Part shown: positions 11,911 to 23,123 of the stretch, piece by piece | Layout of the letters: every line of letters begins with the position of its first letter | Numbering within the stretch: the stretch's first letter is position 1 | NCBI GenBank assembly: GCA_004794785.1 | Contig: SJOL01003955.1 | Coordinates: 10,326 to 74,325, forward strand | Origin: Opisthorchis felineus | Taxonomy: Eukaryota > Platyhelminthes > Trematoda > Opisthorchiida > Opisthorchiidae | Direction: 5' to 3' | Length of the DNA: 64,000 nt | The notes under the pieces: generated by a model | Told to the model about the DNA's origin: nothing | What the model saw: the letters and a program-made list of their open reading frames with translations, nothing else | Database searches by the model: none | Made by a program: the position numbers and the translations under genes

Positions 11911-13304
11911 CCATGGTTCGAGGTTAACGGCGTGTAGCATGTCAGAACGCAATAGTCACAATGTCCCAGAGCTGTCTCAAGTCTAGCTTGGTCTACGGAA
12001 GTAACCTCACTAACAATGGGCAAATCCACTCTACCTGAGCATCATTCGACGGGAATGTGAACGACGTGAATACGAGCAATCCGATGCACAAATTGAATCA
12101 TCACCAGTAAACAGTAAACACCCTACCCGACCTCCAAGCTGGGTGACCGTCAAAGTTACTTACCAGCACCTGGTGCGTAGTGACCCTTATCTATGAGTCC
12201 TGTAGGGTTTTGCTTGAGGACAACAGTACCTAACTTCTAGAAGAAGGAATTATGTGGTGTCTCGAGATTATCATTCATGGTAGATAATAAAACAACAGAT
12301 GAAGAATTTTCGAGAATAGAGTCGGAGTTGATCAGGTTTTCACTCACTAGTCTCCGTCACGTTTTCTTCAGAAACCTAGTAAACGCCCGCCAAGAGCTCT
12401 GAATCAGAGAAGCTTGGATTAAGCCCGGTCTCCTTAAGTAAATTACTGAAGGCTATCAAAGCCAACTGTTGAGAAAATTAAAATGGATCCGGCTTAGGCT
12501 AAAGCTAGGACGAGAAGAGATATTCGGCCGCAAGAGAGGTTGGCATGGCTTGTAGTTCGACCACTCCATGGTTCATATTTGTTCTTCGCAGGGAGCGTAT
12601 TCTTGGTCTGGTAGTTTCAGTGTTTATCCTTCGCAAGCAGTGTTCCATCCATATGTGCGCATATTCATTGTTTCTGGAGGACGTGGCACACTAGTATGTG
12701 GGTTGTGATACCTAGTTCTCCTAACAGCGCCTGACATATCAGGCAATGAGCGGGAGACGATTGGAGTGAAGAAACGACCTGTCATTTGTTTGTCCACTAG
12801 GCATTTCATCCTGGTTGGGACCCAGAGATAGGAGTAAGGTGAATTGGGGGCCTGGTGGACAGGTCGAAACTGTTACACTCTTAGGCTCAACACCATGCGG
12901 CAACCGATGGTGGTCCGATAACGTTCCAACTCTTTACGATCCACACAAAGACGTAAAACATGCCAAAGTATGCATTTGGCTTTACAAAAGTAGAAATGGT
13001 CAATCCTGCGAAGATTACCCAACAAACATATCAACTAATTGAAATTATCTGGCCTAACCTCCAGTACCCCGCACTCAAGGTTCACGCTTACTATCAAATT
13101 CACATGGCCGCTAACCTCAACTGCGCGCATGGCTTGTTAATCAACTCGACTGGGACTAGTTTTCCATTGTACACTTAGGTGAAATTAACGTACCATGCCA
13201 ACACAGCTCAGTAAAACACTTGGTATTCATTCCTGAGATTTAATTGACAAAAGCTTGTGCATTCATGCAATCCTGCTCTATCGGACAGTTTAGATGGCGT
13301 ATTC
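11911..13304. other. Repeat-unit sequence upstream of the LTR element
   Basis: No gene is recognised. Short ORFs differ between the two units; for example a CGA codon in unit 2 at about 18668 is TGA here at about 12766, which breaks a 98-codon frame. This suggests no selection on it. Confidence 0.4.
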
Positions 13305-13473
13305 TGATGAACATGATTGATGCTCTATTCATTATTCTCTTTTTTTAATATTCCAAGTGCTTTAGACACACATCAATTTTGAATACATACGTGCTACTTG
13401 TTACGCCGTGATGAAGTTTGAATTTCTAGTTCGCTTGGTTATGCAGATTTACGTACTGAACTCATTTACTACA
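13305..13473 (+). repeat. 5' LTR of copy 1
   Basis: It begins tgatgaacatgattgat and ends catttactaca, and it matches the 3' LTR at 23108-23286 in the same orientation with many substitutions and a few indels. The sequence immediately downstream, ttttggcgccgc, sits where the primer-binding site is expected; the tRNA used cannot be named with confidence. The exact 5' limit is uncertain because similarity may start a few bases earlier at tggcg. Confidence 0.75.
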
Positions 13474-13562
13474 TTTTGGCGCCGCTATTAGGACAATTCA
13501 TCATGCCTACCTAAATGAAACCATTACATGTTAATTCAACTGCGCGATACGTAGGAGATTGT

Positions 13563-14391
13563 GTGGAACGATTTGACATATGGTGTTTTACAAAATCCGA
13601 TATGGATGATAAGAAACACGACGTATTTTCTACATTTTGTTCGCAAGGAGGAGTATACATTGATCAAGAATTTCGTATATCATGAATCTCCGATCAATAT
13701 TTCTTATAATGCATTGAAGAAAAAAGTTCTGCAACACTTCAAACCGATTAACTTCGTAGCACCCGAAAGAGCTAGGTTAAATATGCTGATGTGCTCCCAT
13801 TCTCAGTCGGTTCGTGATTTTGTATTACGGTTACAGACACAGGCAGCTACATGTGACCACGGTGCCCAACTGGAAGACCAATTGTGTGATAGACTCATTG
13901 CTGGTATTCAATTGCCCGAATTGCAACAGAAGTTGCTGCTCTATCCAGATCAACAATTTCAAGCTATTCGGAAAATATGTGAGCAGCACGGATATTTGAA
14001 ACATGTAACGAAGACTGATGAAGCAGTGTTGTTAACTTATTCTAAAAGAAATAGTTCAAAGGTGCAGATAGACAGCAAATTCAAACCTCAAACAACTTTT
14101 CGTGCTCCAAATTCATCAGTACGTTGCTTCACAGATCGTAATTCCCACTCAGCGGTTCAAAAATCTGGGAAATGTGAATCTTGTGGACGAAATCATTCCA
14201 GATGTTCATGCCCTCACAGGCAAGCGAAGTGTTTTATCTGCGGGAAAACGGGACGCATTCAACTTGCTTGTAAGTCCAAAAAAATGTGTCACTTATCTTC
14301 TGATGCAAATACTAACGTGAGAGCATTATTTGATGACATGTCTACCCTTCTATTTTCCCCTAAAATTCGTCACACGTTTACAAAACTTTGA
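13563..14391 (+). pseudogene. gag remnant, copy 1
   Basis: The main frame (13561-14391) has a capsid-like segment followed by Cys-rich knuckles: CESCGRNHSRCSC, then CFICGKTGRIQLAC. In a canonical CX2CX4HX4C knuckle the ninth position is His; here it is Arg. The first 80 or so bases read better in another frame starting at 13563 (VERFDIWCFTKSDMDDKKHD), so a frameshift lies near 13640. The TGA at 14389-14391 is followed by protease in the -1 frame, which may be a natural gag-pol frameshift. Confidence 0.8.
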
Positions 14392-14759
14392 TATCCGCGT
14401 CTGGTCAAAAACATGAATTCATTCTTGACACTGGTAGTATTGAGTCCATTATTGCACAGTCAGATCTAACTGCATTTTATCCCAGTGTTGTGATAGAGCC
14501 TACAGAAGTTAATATCCGCGGTATCACTGGAGATTCTGTACCTCTAATTGGTAGTTGTACGATTCCTTTGAGATTGCCCCAAAGTACCCCTATCGATCGT
14601 AATTTTTTAGTTTCAACCTCAGGACCATCGCTTATCGGACTCAAAGTTTTGCGCTCATTGCGAACTAGTATCTCCTTACTGACTTCTGTAAATGAAAGTG
14701 AACCCGAACAACTGATACCAAACTTTTCCGGATACGAGAACCTGTTTGACAAGCATTAA
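14388..14759 (+). pseudogene. Aspartic protease segment of pol, copy 1
   Basis: The frame carries the retropepsin active site FILDTGSIES about 12 residues in, and the later hydrophobic LIGLKVLRSL, which matches the family's second conserved block. It is entered in -1 relative to gag and has no ATG of its own. It ends at TAA 14757-14759. The last 100 bp differ from copy 2 at 10 positions, far above the surrounding rate. Confidence 0.8.
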
Positions 14760-14762
14760 ATT

Positions 14763-15547
14763 CAATGTGTGAGAAAGGAATACTGACTCCTGTTGAATCA
14801 TCAAATTGGGCAACTCCACTAAAGGCCGATGGCATTACTCCGAGAATTTGTGAAGACTACAGGCTAACGTTAACTACGCCGTTACTACAACGCACATGCA
14901 TTGCAGAATAGCCCGAAGATGTACTGTATCGTTTATCAGGTTCAAGTATCTTTTCAAAAATTGATCTAAAAGATGCCTATCTTCAAATACCACTGCACAA
15001 AGCCTCTAGTAATCTTACTGTGATCAACAAACCTTTTGGGTTATTCCGATATAATTTCCTTCCCTTTGGTCCGAATGTTTTACCAGCTGTATTTCAGCCA
15101 GTTATGAATACTATTACAAAAGTTTTGGAGGGTGTTGAGACGTACCAAGATGATGTCATGGTGCACGCTGCTGATAAAGCTGTCCTTGATATGCGTCTAT
15201 TGTCTTTACTAAAGCGATTTTCCGAGTTCAGTATAGCCATTTATCCTGGTAAATGCACTTTTGCAGTTCCATCACTCTCATGTCTTGGCTACATTGTGAA
15301 TGGCAGTGGTTTCAAACCCGATACAAACCGTCTATCTCCTTTAGTAAATGCGCCATCACCAACTAATCTACAAGAGCTGCGTTCTGTTCTGGGAGCACTT
15401 CAATATTATTCTCGTTTTGTTCCTAATTTTGCCAAACATGCAAGTTGCTTGTTTGAAGTCATATCTGCAAATCAATTTTCTTGGTCCTCCAACCATGAAA
15501 AGACGTCGCGTGCATTGCTTGGTCATCTTCAAACTTCAGCTTTTTGA
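14763..15547 (+). pseudogene. Reverse transcriptase segment of pol, copy 1
   Basis: The RT frame starts just after the protease stop, in -1. It reads through EKGILTPVESSNWATPL, FSKIDLKDAYLQIPLH and FGLFRYNFLPFG to the catalytic YQDD box at 15143-15154, then the thumb-proximal LGALQYYSRFVPNFAKH. An in-frame TAG lies at 14909-14911. The segment that normally links protease to the RT fingers appears missing, which suggests an internal deletion. It ends at TGA 15545-15547 before a -1 shift into RNase H. Confidence 0.85.
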
Positions 15548-16017
15548 AAACGTTTTCCGCCAAACATCATTCGACCATCATTGCTGATGCTTCTTCCACC
15601 GGAATAGGAGCAATCCTTGAACAGTGTGGCAGATCGATGATCTGCATTTCCCATTGACTCTCAAAAGCCAAACGTGGGTATTCTCAGACTCAACGGGAAG
15701 CACTTGCGGTATATTGGGTTGTCAAACGGCTTCATAAGTATCTTTTCGGACCAAAATTCACTATTGCTACTAATCACGAGGCCCTAAACTTCTTTTATCG
15801 TCCTACAAAGTCTCTAGTGAAGTCATCGGCTGCTATGGTGCAACGGTGGATTATTGCACTGAGTTCGTATACCTGCACGATTGTTCATCCTGCTGCAAAG
15901 CTGATTCCTCATGCCGATTTCTTATCCAGAATTTCATTATGTGACTCCGATTCTAAACAACTCAGATTGCTTATTGATTCAACCATTACCAGTCAAGCCG
16001 GATGCGCTTGTTGCTGA
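15544..16017 (+). pseudogene. RNase H segment of pol, copy 1 (stop-disrupted)
   Basis: The RNase H block ADASSTGIGAIL and the downstream TNHEALNFF are present. A TGA at 15655-15657 breaks the frame. Copy 2 has intact CGT CGA codons at the equivalent place (21556-21559 region), so two neighbouring CpG-type transitions explain this private lesion. Confidence 0.8.
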
Positions 16018-16306
16018 TACTAGAAGATATTTTGCTCCCATTTTTTCTGCCCTGCAACGTGGTTGGACACAGCAAGAGAGACGTCAATTTCTTGCATTTT
16101 ACTGTCGTCGCGAAAGTTTGTCCATTACTCTGGATGCTTTGTTGTGCTTTGGGGATAGAGTTATCATTCCACCGACTCAGCGACCGGCTGTTCTTGCAGA
16201 TTTGCACTCTGGTCATCTGTGTGTTGATCAAGTGAAATCTCTTGCACACTTGTAATGCTGGTGGCTGGAATTGGATGCTGACATCAAGTATACTGCTAAG
16301 AATTGT
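15911..16306 (+). pseudogene. Integrase N-terminus, copy 1, truncated by gap
   Basis: The frame continues from RNase H after a frameshift, reads the HxxxH half of the HHCC zinc-binding region (LHSGHLCVDQVKSLAHL), meets a TAA at 16253-16255 and continues to the first Cys of the CC pair, where the N run begins. The remainder must be read from copy 2. Confidence 0.75.
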
Positions 16307-16503
16307 NNNNNNNNNNNNNNNNNNNNNNNNNNNNNNNNNNNNNNNNNNNNNNNNNNNNNNNNNNNNNNNNNNNNNNNNNNNNNNNNNNNNNNNNNNNNNN
16401 NNNNNNNNNNNNNNNNNNNNNNNNNNNNNNNNNNNNNNNNNNNNNNNNNNNNNNNNNNNNNNNNNNNNNNNNNNNNNNNNNNNNNNNNNNNNNNNNNNNN
16501 NNN
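16307..16503. other. Assembly gap (197 N)
   Basis: A run of N between the two repeat units. The sequence to its left stops inside integrase. The sequence to its right starts at the same point (gcttcggaccag) where unit 1 starts at 10602. ORFs spanning it are artefacts. Confidence 1.
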
Positions 16504-16696
16504 GCTTCGGACCAGAATGGAATTCTTCCTTACATTCCGTATGCCTTATGATCGTACAGTAGCCGGGTGCGTGGAGCTAGGTAAAACGTCTATGGAAAAG
16601 ATGGCATCCGATCTGCATCCTTCATCCTTGACTTGAGTCTAAGCAGTGGTGTCCACAGTGGATTGGGGGCTTTAGGCTGTTGGATACGAGTACACT

Positions 16697-16762
16697 GTAG
16701 CATAGTATAGTATAATATAGTATAATATAGTATGGTATATGGTATAGTATGGTATAATGCAG
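16697..16762 (+). repeat. TATAG-type microsatellite, unit 2
   Basis: Same imperfect period-5 tract as at 10795-10860, without length change. Such tracts are usually length-variable between diverged copies, so the equal length fits very recent or allelic duplication. Confidence 0.8.
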
Positions 16763-17484
16763 TACCCTATAAATTCTACTTCATCACCCTAAAGCGATCC
16801 ACAGCTACCGGGCACTAAGCCGTCAGCAGCCTTGTGAACTCGCGTTACCACTGCTTCGTTGCGGTTAGAGCCAATTTTGTCTTAACATAGCAGCTGGAAG
16901 AGCATAAGGCGGAAATTTGGACTGTGGTTCCTTCGGAATCCGTGCGTGCGCGACATCTGGCTATATAGCGCCAAAGGAGTTATCCTGTGCAAAAGCTCGC
17001 GAACGAACTTTTCCGCAATGGGCACACGTCTCCCTAGCGTGGAGACAATGGATGTGATGAAGCTGCAAGGCAGAACACAAATTGCCGCACCTCTTTCTAT
17101 AAAATAGATCCCCTCGAATGGATCGCTCAAAAGTTCCCATTCATTCAAGAGGAAAATGACCGGCTTTTTTTCGGCGATGGTGCATTCATAACCGTCTATC
17201 GTGCATTGCTGGCAAATCTCCGACTTAAAAAGATCTCTCTTTGCACGATACGCAAGCCCATATTCCTGGGTAATCTGTTTTAAAAATAGACAAGGTCTCC
17301 TGTCTACAAGGGGCAGGGTTCTTCGGTTTGTTCGGCTGCATGCTGTTTTCATGGAGGTGCAATTTTTCGGCCTTTTGACCTTCCTGAAAAATGGTTTCAT
17401 CACATTCCTCCACCATGCGGCCCTGTAAATTGGAAACGGAAGGGGTTACTTTGAAATGTCGTACAAACGTAGCACACTATTCAT

Positions 17485-17812
17485 AAGGTTGCTGAATACA
17501 CTTCGACAGCTCGCCACCGGTTCCCCTCTTCGCGGGGCCCATCATGTAGGCACAGTCCCCGATTTTCCGTCGACCTTACGTTCTACTTGAACTTAAATTC
17601 CTCGAAACTGGAGAAGTACACCCGTTTGCATACCAATATGGTTTTCACGGGAGACACCTGAATCCCGACTGAATCCCTCGTTCATGATGTTCTTCAACTG
17701 AATGTGCTGCACAAGGCCGCCTAATGAGCAGCATCATAAACGAGAGATTCAAGTGTCTCCGATGAAAATTAAATGGCTAGGCAAATGAGGGTAGTTTGCC
17801 AATTTTAAACAT
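17485..17812 (+). repeat. Foldback (MITE-like) element, unit 2
   Basis: The duplicate of 11583-11910, with a few base changes. Confidence 0.75.
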
Positions 17813-19206
17813 CCATGGTTCGAGGTTAACGGCGTGTAGCATGTCAGAACGCAATAGTCACAATGTCCCAGAGCTGTCTCAAGTCTAGCTTGGTCTACGG
17901 AAGTAACCTCACTAACAATGGGCAAATCCACTCTACCTGAGCATCATTCGACGGGAATGTGAACGACGTGAATACGAGCAATCCGATGCACAAATTGAAT
18001 CATCACCAGTAAACAGTAAACACCCTACCCGACCTCCAAGCTGGGTGACCGTCAAAGTTACTTACCAGCACCTGGTGCGTAGTGACCCTTATCTATGAGT
18101 CCTGTAGGGTTTTGCTTGAGGACAACAGTACCTAACTTCTAGAAGAAGGAATTATGTGGTGTCTCGAGATTATCATTCATGGTAGATAATAAAACAACAG
18201 ATGAAGAATTTTCGAGAATAGAGTCGGAGTTGATCAGGTTTTCACTCACTAGTCTCCGTCACGTTTTCTTCAGAAACCTAGTAAACGCCCGCCAAGAGCT
18301 CTGAATCAGAGAAGCTTGGATTAAGCCCGGTCTCCTTAAGTAAATTACTGAAGGCTATCAAAGCCAACTGTTGAGAAATTTAAAATGGACCCGGCTTAGG
18401 CTAAAGCTAGGACGAGAAGAGATATTCGGCCGCAAGAGAGGTTGGCATGGCTTGTAGTTCGACCACTCCATGGTTCATATTTGTTCTTCGCAGGGAGCGT
18501 ATTCTTGGTCTGGTAGTTTCAGTGTTTATCCTTCGCAAGCAGTGTTCCATTCATATGTGCGCATATTCATTGTTTCTGGAGGACGTGGCACACTAGTATG
18601 TGGGTTGTGATACCTAGTTCTCTTAACAGCGCCTGACATATCAGGCAATGAGCGGGAGACGATTGGAGCGAAGAAACGACCTGTCATTTGTTTGTCCATT
18701 AGGCATTTCATCCTGGTTGGGACCCAGAGATAGGAGTAAGGTGAATTGGGGGCCTGGTGGACAGGTCGAAACTGTTACACTCTTAGGCTCAACACCATGC
18801 GGCAACCGATGGTGGTCCGATAACGTTCCAACTCTTTACGATCCACACAAAGACGTAAAACATGCCAAAGTGTGCATTTGGCTTTACAAAAGTAGAAATG
18901 GTCAATCCTGCGAAGATTACCCAACAAACATATCAACTAATTGAAATTATCTGGCCTAACCTCCAGTACCCCGCACTCAAGGTTCACGCTTACTATCAAA
19001 TTCACATGGCCGCTAACCTCAACTGCGCGCATGGCTTGTTAATCAACTCGACTGGGACTAGTTTTCCATTGTACACTTAGGTGAAATTAACGTACCATGC
19101 CAACACAGCTCAGTAAAACACTTGGTATTCATTCCTGAGATTTAATTGACAAAAGCTTGTGCATTCATGCAATCCTGCTCTATCGGACAGTTTAGATGGC
19201 GTATTC

Positions 19207-19375
19207 TGATGAACATGATTGATGCTCTATTCATTATTCTCTTTTTTTAATATTCCAAGTGCTTTAGACACACATCAATTTTGAATACATACGTGCTACT
19301 TGTTACGCCGTGATGAAGTTTGAATTTCTAGTTCGCTTGGTTATGCAGATTTACGTACTGAACTCATTTACTACA
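19207..19375 (+). repeat. 5' LTR of copy 2
   Basis: The unit-2 equivalent of 13305-13473. It matches the 3' LTR at 23108-23286; shared blocks include atattccaagtgct, acacatcaattttgaatac and gttacgccgtg. Confidence 0.75.
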
Positions 19376-19464
19376 TTTTGGCGCCGCTATTAGGACAATT
19401 CATCATGCCTACCTAAATGAAACCATTACATGTTAATTCAACTGCGCGATACGTAGGAGATTGT

Positions 19465-20293
19465 GTGGAACGATTTGACATATGGTGTTTTACAAAATCC
19501 GATATGGATGATAAGAAACACGACGTATTTTCTACATTTTGTTCGCAAGGAGGAGTATACATTGATCAAGAATTTCGTATATCATGAATCTCCGATCAAT
19601 ATTTCTTATAATGCATTGAAGAAAAAAGTTCTGCAACACTTCAAACCGATTAACTTCGTAGCACCCGAAAGAGCTAGGTTAAATATGCTGATGTGCTCCC
19701 ATTCTCAGTCGGTTCGTGATTTTGTATTACGGTTACAGACACAGGCAGCTACATGTGACCACGGTGCCCAACTGGAAGACCAATTGTGTGATAGACTCAT
19801 TGCTGGTATTCAATTGCCCGAATTGCAACAGAAGTTGCTGCTCTATCCAGATCAACAATTTCAAGCTATTCGGAAAATATGTGAGCAGCACGGATATTTG
19901 AAGCATGTAACGAAGACTGATGAAGCAGTGTTGTTAACTTATTCTAAAAGAAATAGTTCAAAGGTGCAGATAGACAGCAAATTCAAACCTCAAACAACTT
20001 TTCGTGCTCCAAATTCATCAGTACGTTGCTTCACAGATCGTAATTCCCACTCAGCGGTTCAAAAATCTGGGAAATGTGAATCTTGTGGACGAAATCATTC
20101 CAGATGTTCATGCCCTCACAGGCAAGCGAAGTGTTTTATCTGCGGGAAAACGGGACGCATTCAACTTGCTTGTAAGTCCAAAAAAGTGTGTCACTTATCT
20201 TCTGATGCAAATACTAACGTGAGAGCATTATTTGATGACATGTCTACCCTTCTATTTTCCCCTAAAATTCGTCACACGTTTACAAAACTTTGA
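19465..20293 (+). pseudogene. gag remnant, copy 2
   Basis: As in copy 1: early frameshift, capsid-like middle, two Cys-rich knuckles, the second with Arg where His is expected. It differs by very few residues from copy 1 (a Met/Val change after the last knuckle). Confidence 0.8.
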
Positions 20294-20661
20294 TATCCGC
20301 GTCTGGTCAAAAACATGAATTCATTCTTGACACTGGTAGTATTGAGTCCATTATTGCACAGTCAGATCTAACTGCATTTTATCCCAGTGTTGTGATAGAG
20401 CCTACAGAAGTTAATATCCGCGGTATCACTGGAGATTCTGTACCTCTAATTGGTAGTTGTACGATTCCTTTGAGATTGCCCCAAAGTACCCCTATCGATC
20501 GTAATTTTTTAGTTTCAACCTCAGGACCATCGCTTATCGGACTCAAAGTTTTGCGCTCATTGCGATCTAGTATCACCTTACTGACTTCTGTGAGTGAGAA
20601 TGAACTCAAACAACTGATACCAAACTTTTCCGGATACGGGAACCTGTTTGGCAAGCATTAA
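20290..20661 (+). pseudogene. Aspartic protease segment of pol, copy 2
   Basis: Same DTG active site and length as copy 1. The C-terminal 30 residues carry most of the amino-acid differences between copies (for example Asn/Ser, Pro/Leu, Asp/Gly), which reflects a local cluster of nucleotide changes. Confidence 0.8.
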
Positions 20662-20664
20662 ATT

Positions 20665-21449
20665 CAATGTGTGAGAAAGGAATACTGACTCCTGTTGAAT
20701 CATCAAATTGGGCAACTCCACTAAAGGCCGATGGCATTACTCCGAGAATTTGTGAAGACTACAGGCTAACGTTAACTACGCCGTTACTACAACGCACATG
20801 CATTGCAGAATAGCCCGAAGATGTACTGTATCGTTTATCAGGTTCAAGTATCTTTTCAAAAATTGATCTAAAAGATGCCTATCTTCAAATACCACTGCAC
20901 GAAGCCTCTAGTAATCTTACTGTGATCAACACACCTTTTGGGTTATTCCGATATAATTTCCTTCCCTTTGGTCCGAATGTTTTACCAGCTGTATTTCAGC
21001 CAGTTATGAATACTATTACAAAAGTTTTGGAGGGTGTTGAGACGTACCAAGATGATGTCATGGTGCACGCTGCTGATAAAGCTGTCCTTGATATGCGTCT
21101 ATTGTCTTTACTAAAGCGATTTTCCGAGTTCAGTATAGCCATTTATCCTGGTAAATGCACTTTTGCAGTTCCATCACTCTCATGTCTTGGCTACATTGTG
21201 AATGGCAGTGGTTTCAAACCCGATACAAACCGTCTATCTCCTTTAGTAAATGCGCCATCACCAACTAATCTACAAGAGCTGCGTTCTGTTCTGGGAGCAC
21301 TTCAATATTATTCTCGTTTTGTTCCTAATTTTGCCAAACATGCAAGTTGCTTGTTTGAAGTCATATCTGCTAATCAATTTTCTTGGTCCTCCAACCATGA
21401 AAAGACGTCGCGTGCATTGCTTGGTCATCTTCAAACTTCAGCTTTTTGA
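20665..21449 (+). pseudogene. Reverse transcriptase segment of pol, copy 2
   Basis: RT fingers and palm, with the YQDD box at 21045-21056, and the same TAG (20811-20813) as copy 1. It leaves at TGA 21447-21449 before the -1 shift into RNase H. Confidence 0.85.
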
Positions 21450-21919
21450 AAACGTTTTCCGCCAAACATCATTCGACCATCATTGCTGATGCTTCTTCCA
21501 CCGGAATAGGAGCAATCCTTGAACAGTGTGGCAGATCGATGATCTGCATTTCCCGTCGACTCTCAAAAGCCAAACGTGGGTATTCTCAGACTCAACGGGA
21601 AGCACTTGCGGTATATTGGGTTGTCAAACGGCTTCATAAGTATCTTTTCGGACCAAAATTCACTATTGCTACTAATCACGAGGCCCTAAACTTCTTTTAT
21701 CGTCCTACAAAGTCTCTAGTGAAGTCATCGGCTGCTATGGTGCAACGGTGGATTATTGCACTGAGTTCGTATACCTGCACGATTGTTCATCCTGCTGCAA
21801 AGCTGATTCCTCATGCCGATTTCTTATCCAGAATTTCATTATGTGACTCCGATTCTAAACAACTCAGATTGCTTATTGATTCAACCATTACCAGTCAAGC
21901 CGGATGCGCTTGTTGCTGA
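21446..21919 (+). pseudogene. RNase H segment of pol, copy 2
   Basis: Intact through the domain, unlike copy 1: ADASSTGIGAIL (first catalytic Asp), YSQTQREALAVYW (conserved Glu block) and TNHEALNFF. The frame ends at 21917-21919, and integrase continues in a different frame from about 21880-21910. Confidence 0.85.
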
Positions 21920-23123
21920 TACTAGAAGATATTTTGCTCCCATTTTTTCTGCCCTGCAACGTGGTTGGACACAGCAAGAGAGACGTCAATTTCTTGCATT
22001 TTACTGTCGTCGCGAAAGTTTGTCCATTACTCTGGATGCTTTGTTGTGCTTTGGGGATAGAGTTATCATTCCACCGACTCAGCGACCGGCTGTTCTTGCA
22101 GATTTGCACTCTGGTCATCTGTGTGTTGATCAAGTGAAATCTCTTGCACACTTGTAATGCTGGTGGCTGGAATTGGATGCTGACATCAAGTATACTGCTA
22201 AGAATTGTTTTAAATGTGCACATAAGATTCATAGCAAATCTTCACAGTGGTATCCGTGGCCAGTTACTTGTGAACGAGTTCATGCGGACTACTGCGGTCC
22301 TTTTCTCGGTAAATACTACGCTTTAAATGTTATTGACGCATATTCACGTTGGCCTGAAGTTTTTCTAACTACTTCTCCAAGTGCTGAATTCACACAACAA
22401 GCATTAAGGAAAGTATTCAGCCATGAAGGTGTACCAACTGCTTTGGTCACTGACAACGGCACACACTTCACTGCAAAATCCCTCGGGGAATGGTTAAAAG
22501 GCCTTGGATGCCGACATCCGTTTACTGCTTCACGACATCTCCAGTCGAATGGGCTTGCTGGGAATTTTGTGCGAACACTGAAATCTGCGGTTACTTCATT
22601 CTCTCCCACTTCTTTTGTGGAATTATACCGCGGAATTGATAATTTTCTAATGCAATACACGAATGCCGTTCATTCAGCTACTGGGAAGAGTCCCGCGATT
22701 CTTTTTAAATCTCGCTCGTTGCGTAGTAGTCTTGACTGTGCCAAAACGGCTGATGTTACGTTTTTCAAGGGTAATGATTTACGGTCTGCTACAGGAATGA
22801 TACTTTCATCAAATGGCAAACTTATGGTAACAATTCTCGATTTGAATGTTCTCTCTTGTCACCGAAGACACTTTGATCAGGTTGAGTTCAATGACAGAGG
22901 TCAGTCTGTTAACGGCACTTCTGTTATTTCAAATTCTAATGAATCCTTTATAGATGGTCTTATCCTATCCGAACAAAACGTTATCTATGAAGAACACACT
23001 ACCTGCAAAGAACCTGAAGTTTCCAATCCGAGAAGATCCGAAAGATTACAATCAGGACCACCATTGAACTATAAACATCCACACGCTCATTCAAGGTCTG
23101 GCGGATGTGATGAACATGATTGA
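21813..23123 (+). pseudogene. Integrase segment of pol, copy 2
   Basis: The HHCC zinc region reads LHSGHLCVDQVKSLAHL, then TAA (22155-22157) in the same frame, then NCFKC. The core has the first two catalytic Asp residues (HADYCGP; VTDNGTHFTA). The third acidic position, normally Glu in the SNG.AE motif, is Gly: codon GGG at 22560-22562. The C-terminal part is Ser-rich, and the stop codon at 23121-23123 lies inside the 3' LTR. Confidence 0.9.

Larger units (their letters stand above)
10602..16306 (+). repeat. Long direct repeat, unit 1 (5705 bp)
   Basis: This unit is repeated at 16504-22208 with a constant 5902-bp offset and no net indel, differing at scattered single bases. It ends exactly at the N gap. 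It contains a TATAG-type microsatellite, a foldback element and the 5' LTR, gag, protease, RT, RNase H and the start of integrase of a gypsy-type element. It is either a real recent tandem duplication or two unmerged contig ends from the same locus or its two alleles. The gap position favours the second. Confidence 0.95.
13305..16306 (+). mobile_element. Ty3/gypsy-type LTR element, copy 1, cut by the assembly gap
   Basis: The element starts with a short 5' LTR (13305-13473) and runs through gag, protease, RT, RNase H and the N-terminal part of integrase. It stops at the N gap inside the integrase zinc-binding region. It is colinear with copy 2 and shares all its inactivating lesions. It also has a private TGA in RNase H at 15655-15657. 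Order and motifs (Asp protease, YQDD RT, RNase H, integrase downstream) are those of Ty3/gypsy elements. Confidence 0.9.
16504..22208 (+). repeat. Long direct repeat, unit 2 (5705 bp)
   Basis: Near-identical to 10602-16306 at a constant 5902-bp offset. Unlike unit 1 it continues uninterrupted into the rest of integrase, the 3' LTR and then unique sequence. It contains its own microsatellite (16697-16762), the 173-codon minus ORF (16882-17403) and a foldback element (17485-17812). Confidence 0.95.

Noticed and set aside
13814..14320. Secondary ORFs inside gag (13814-13999, 14102-14320) and their unit-2 copies
   Set aside because: Shadow frames of the gag reading frame.
16242..16636. Plus-strand ORFs spanning the N run
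   Set aside because: They exist only because N translates to X; the flanks come from different contigs or positions.
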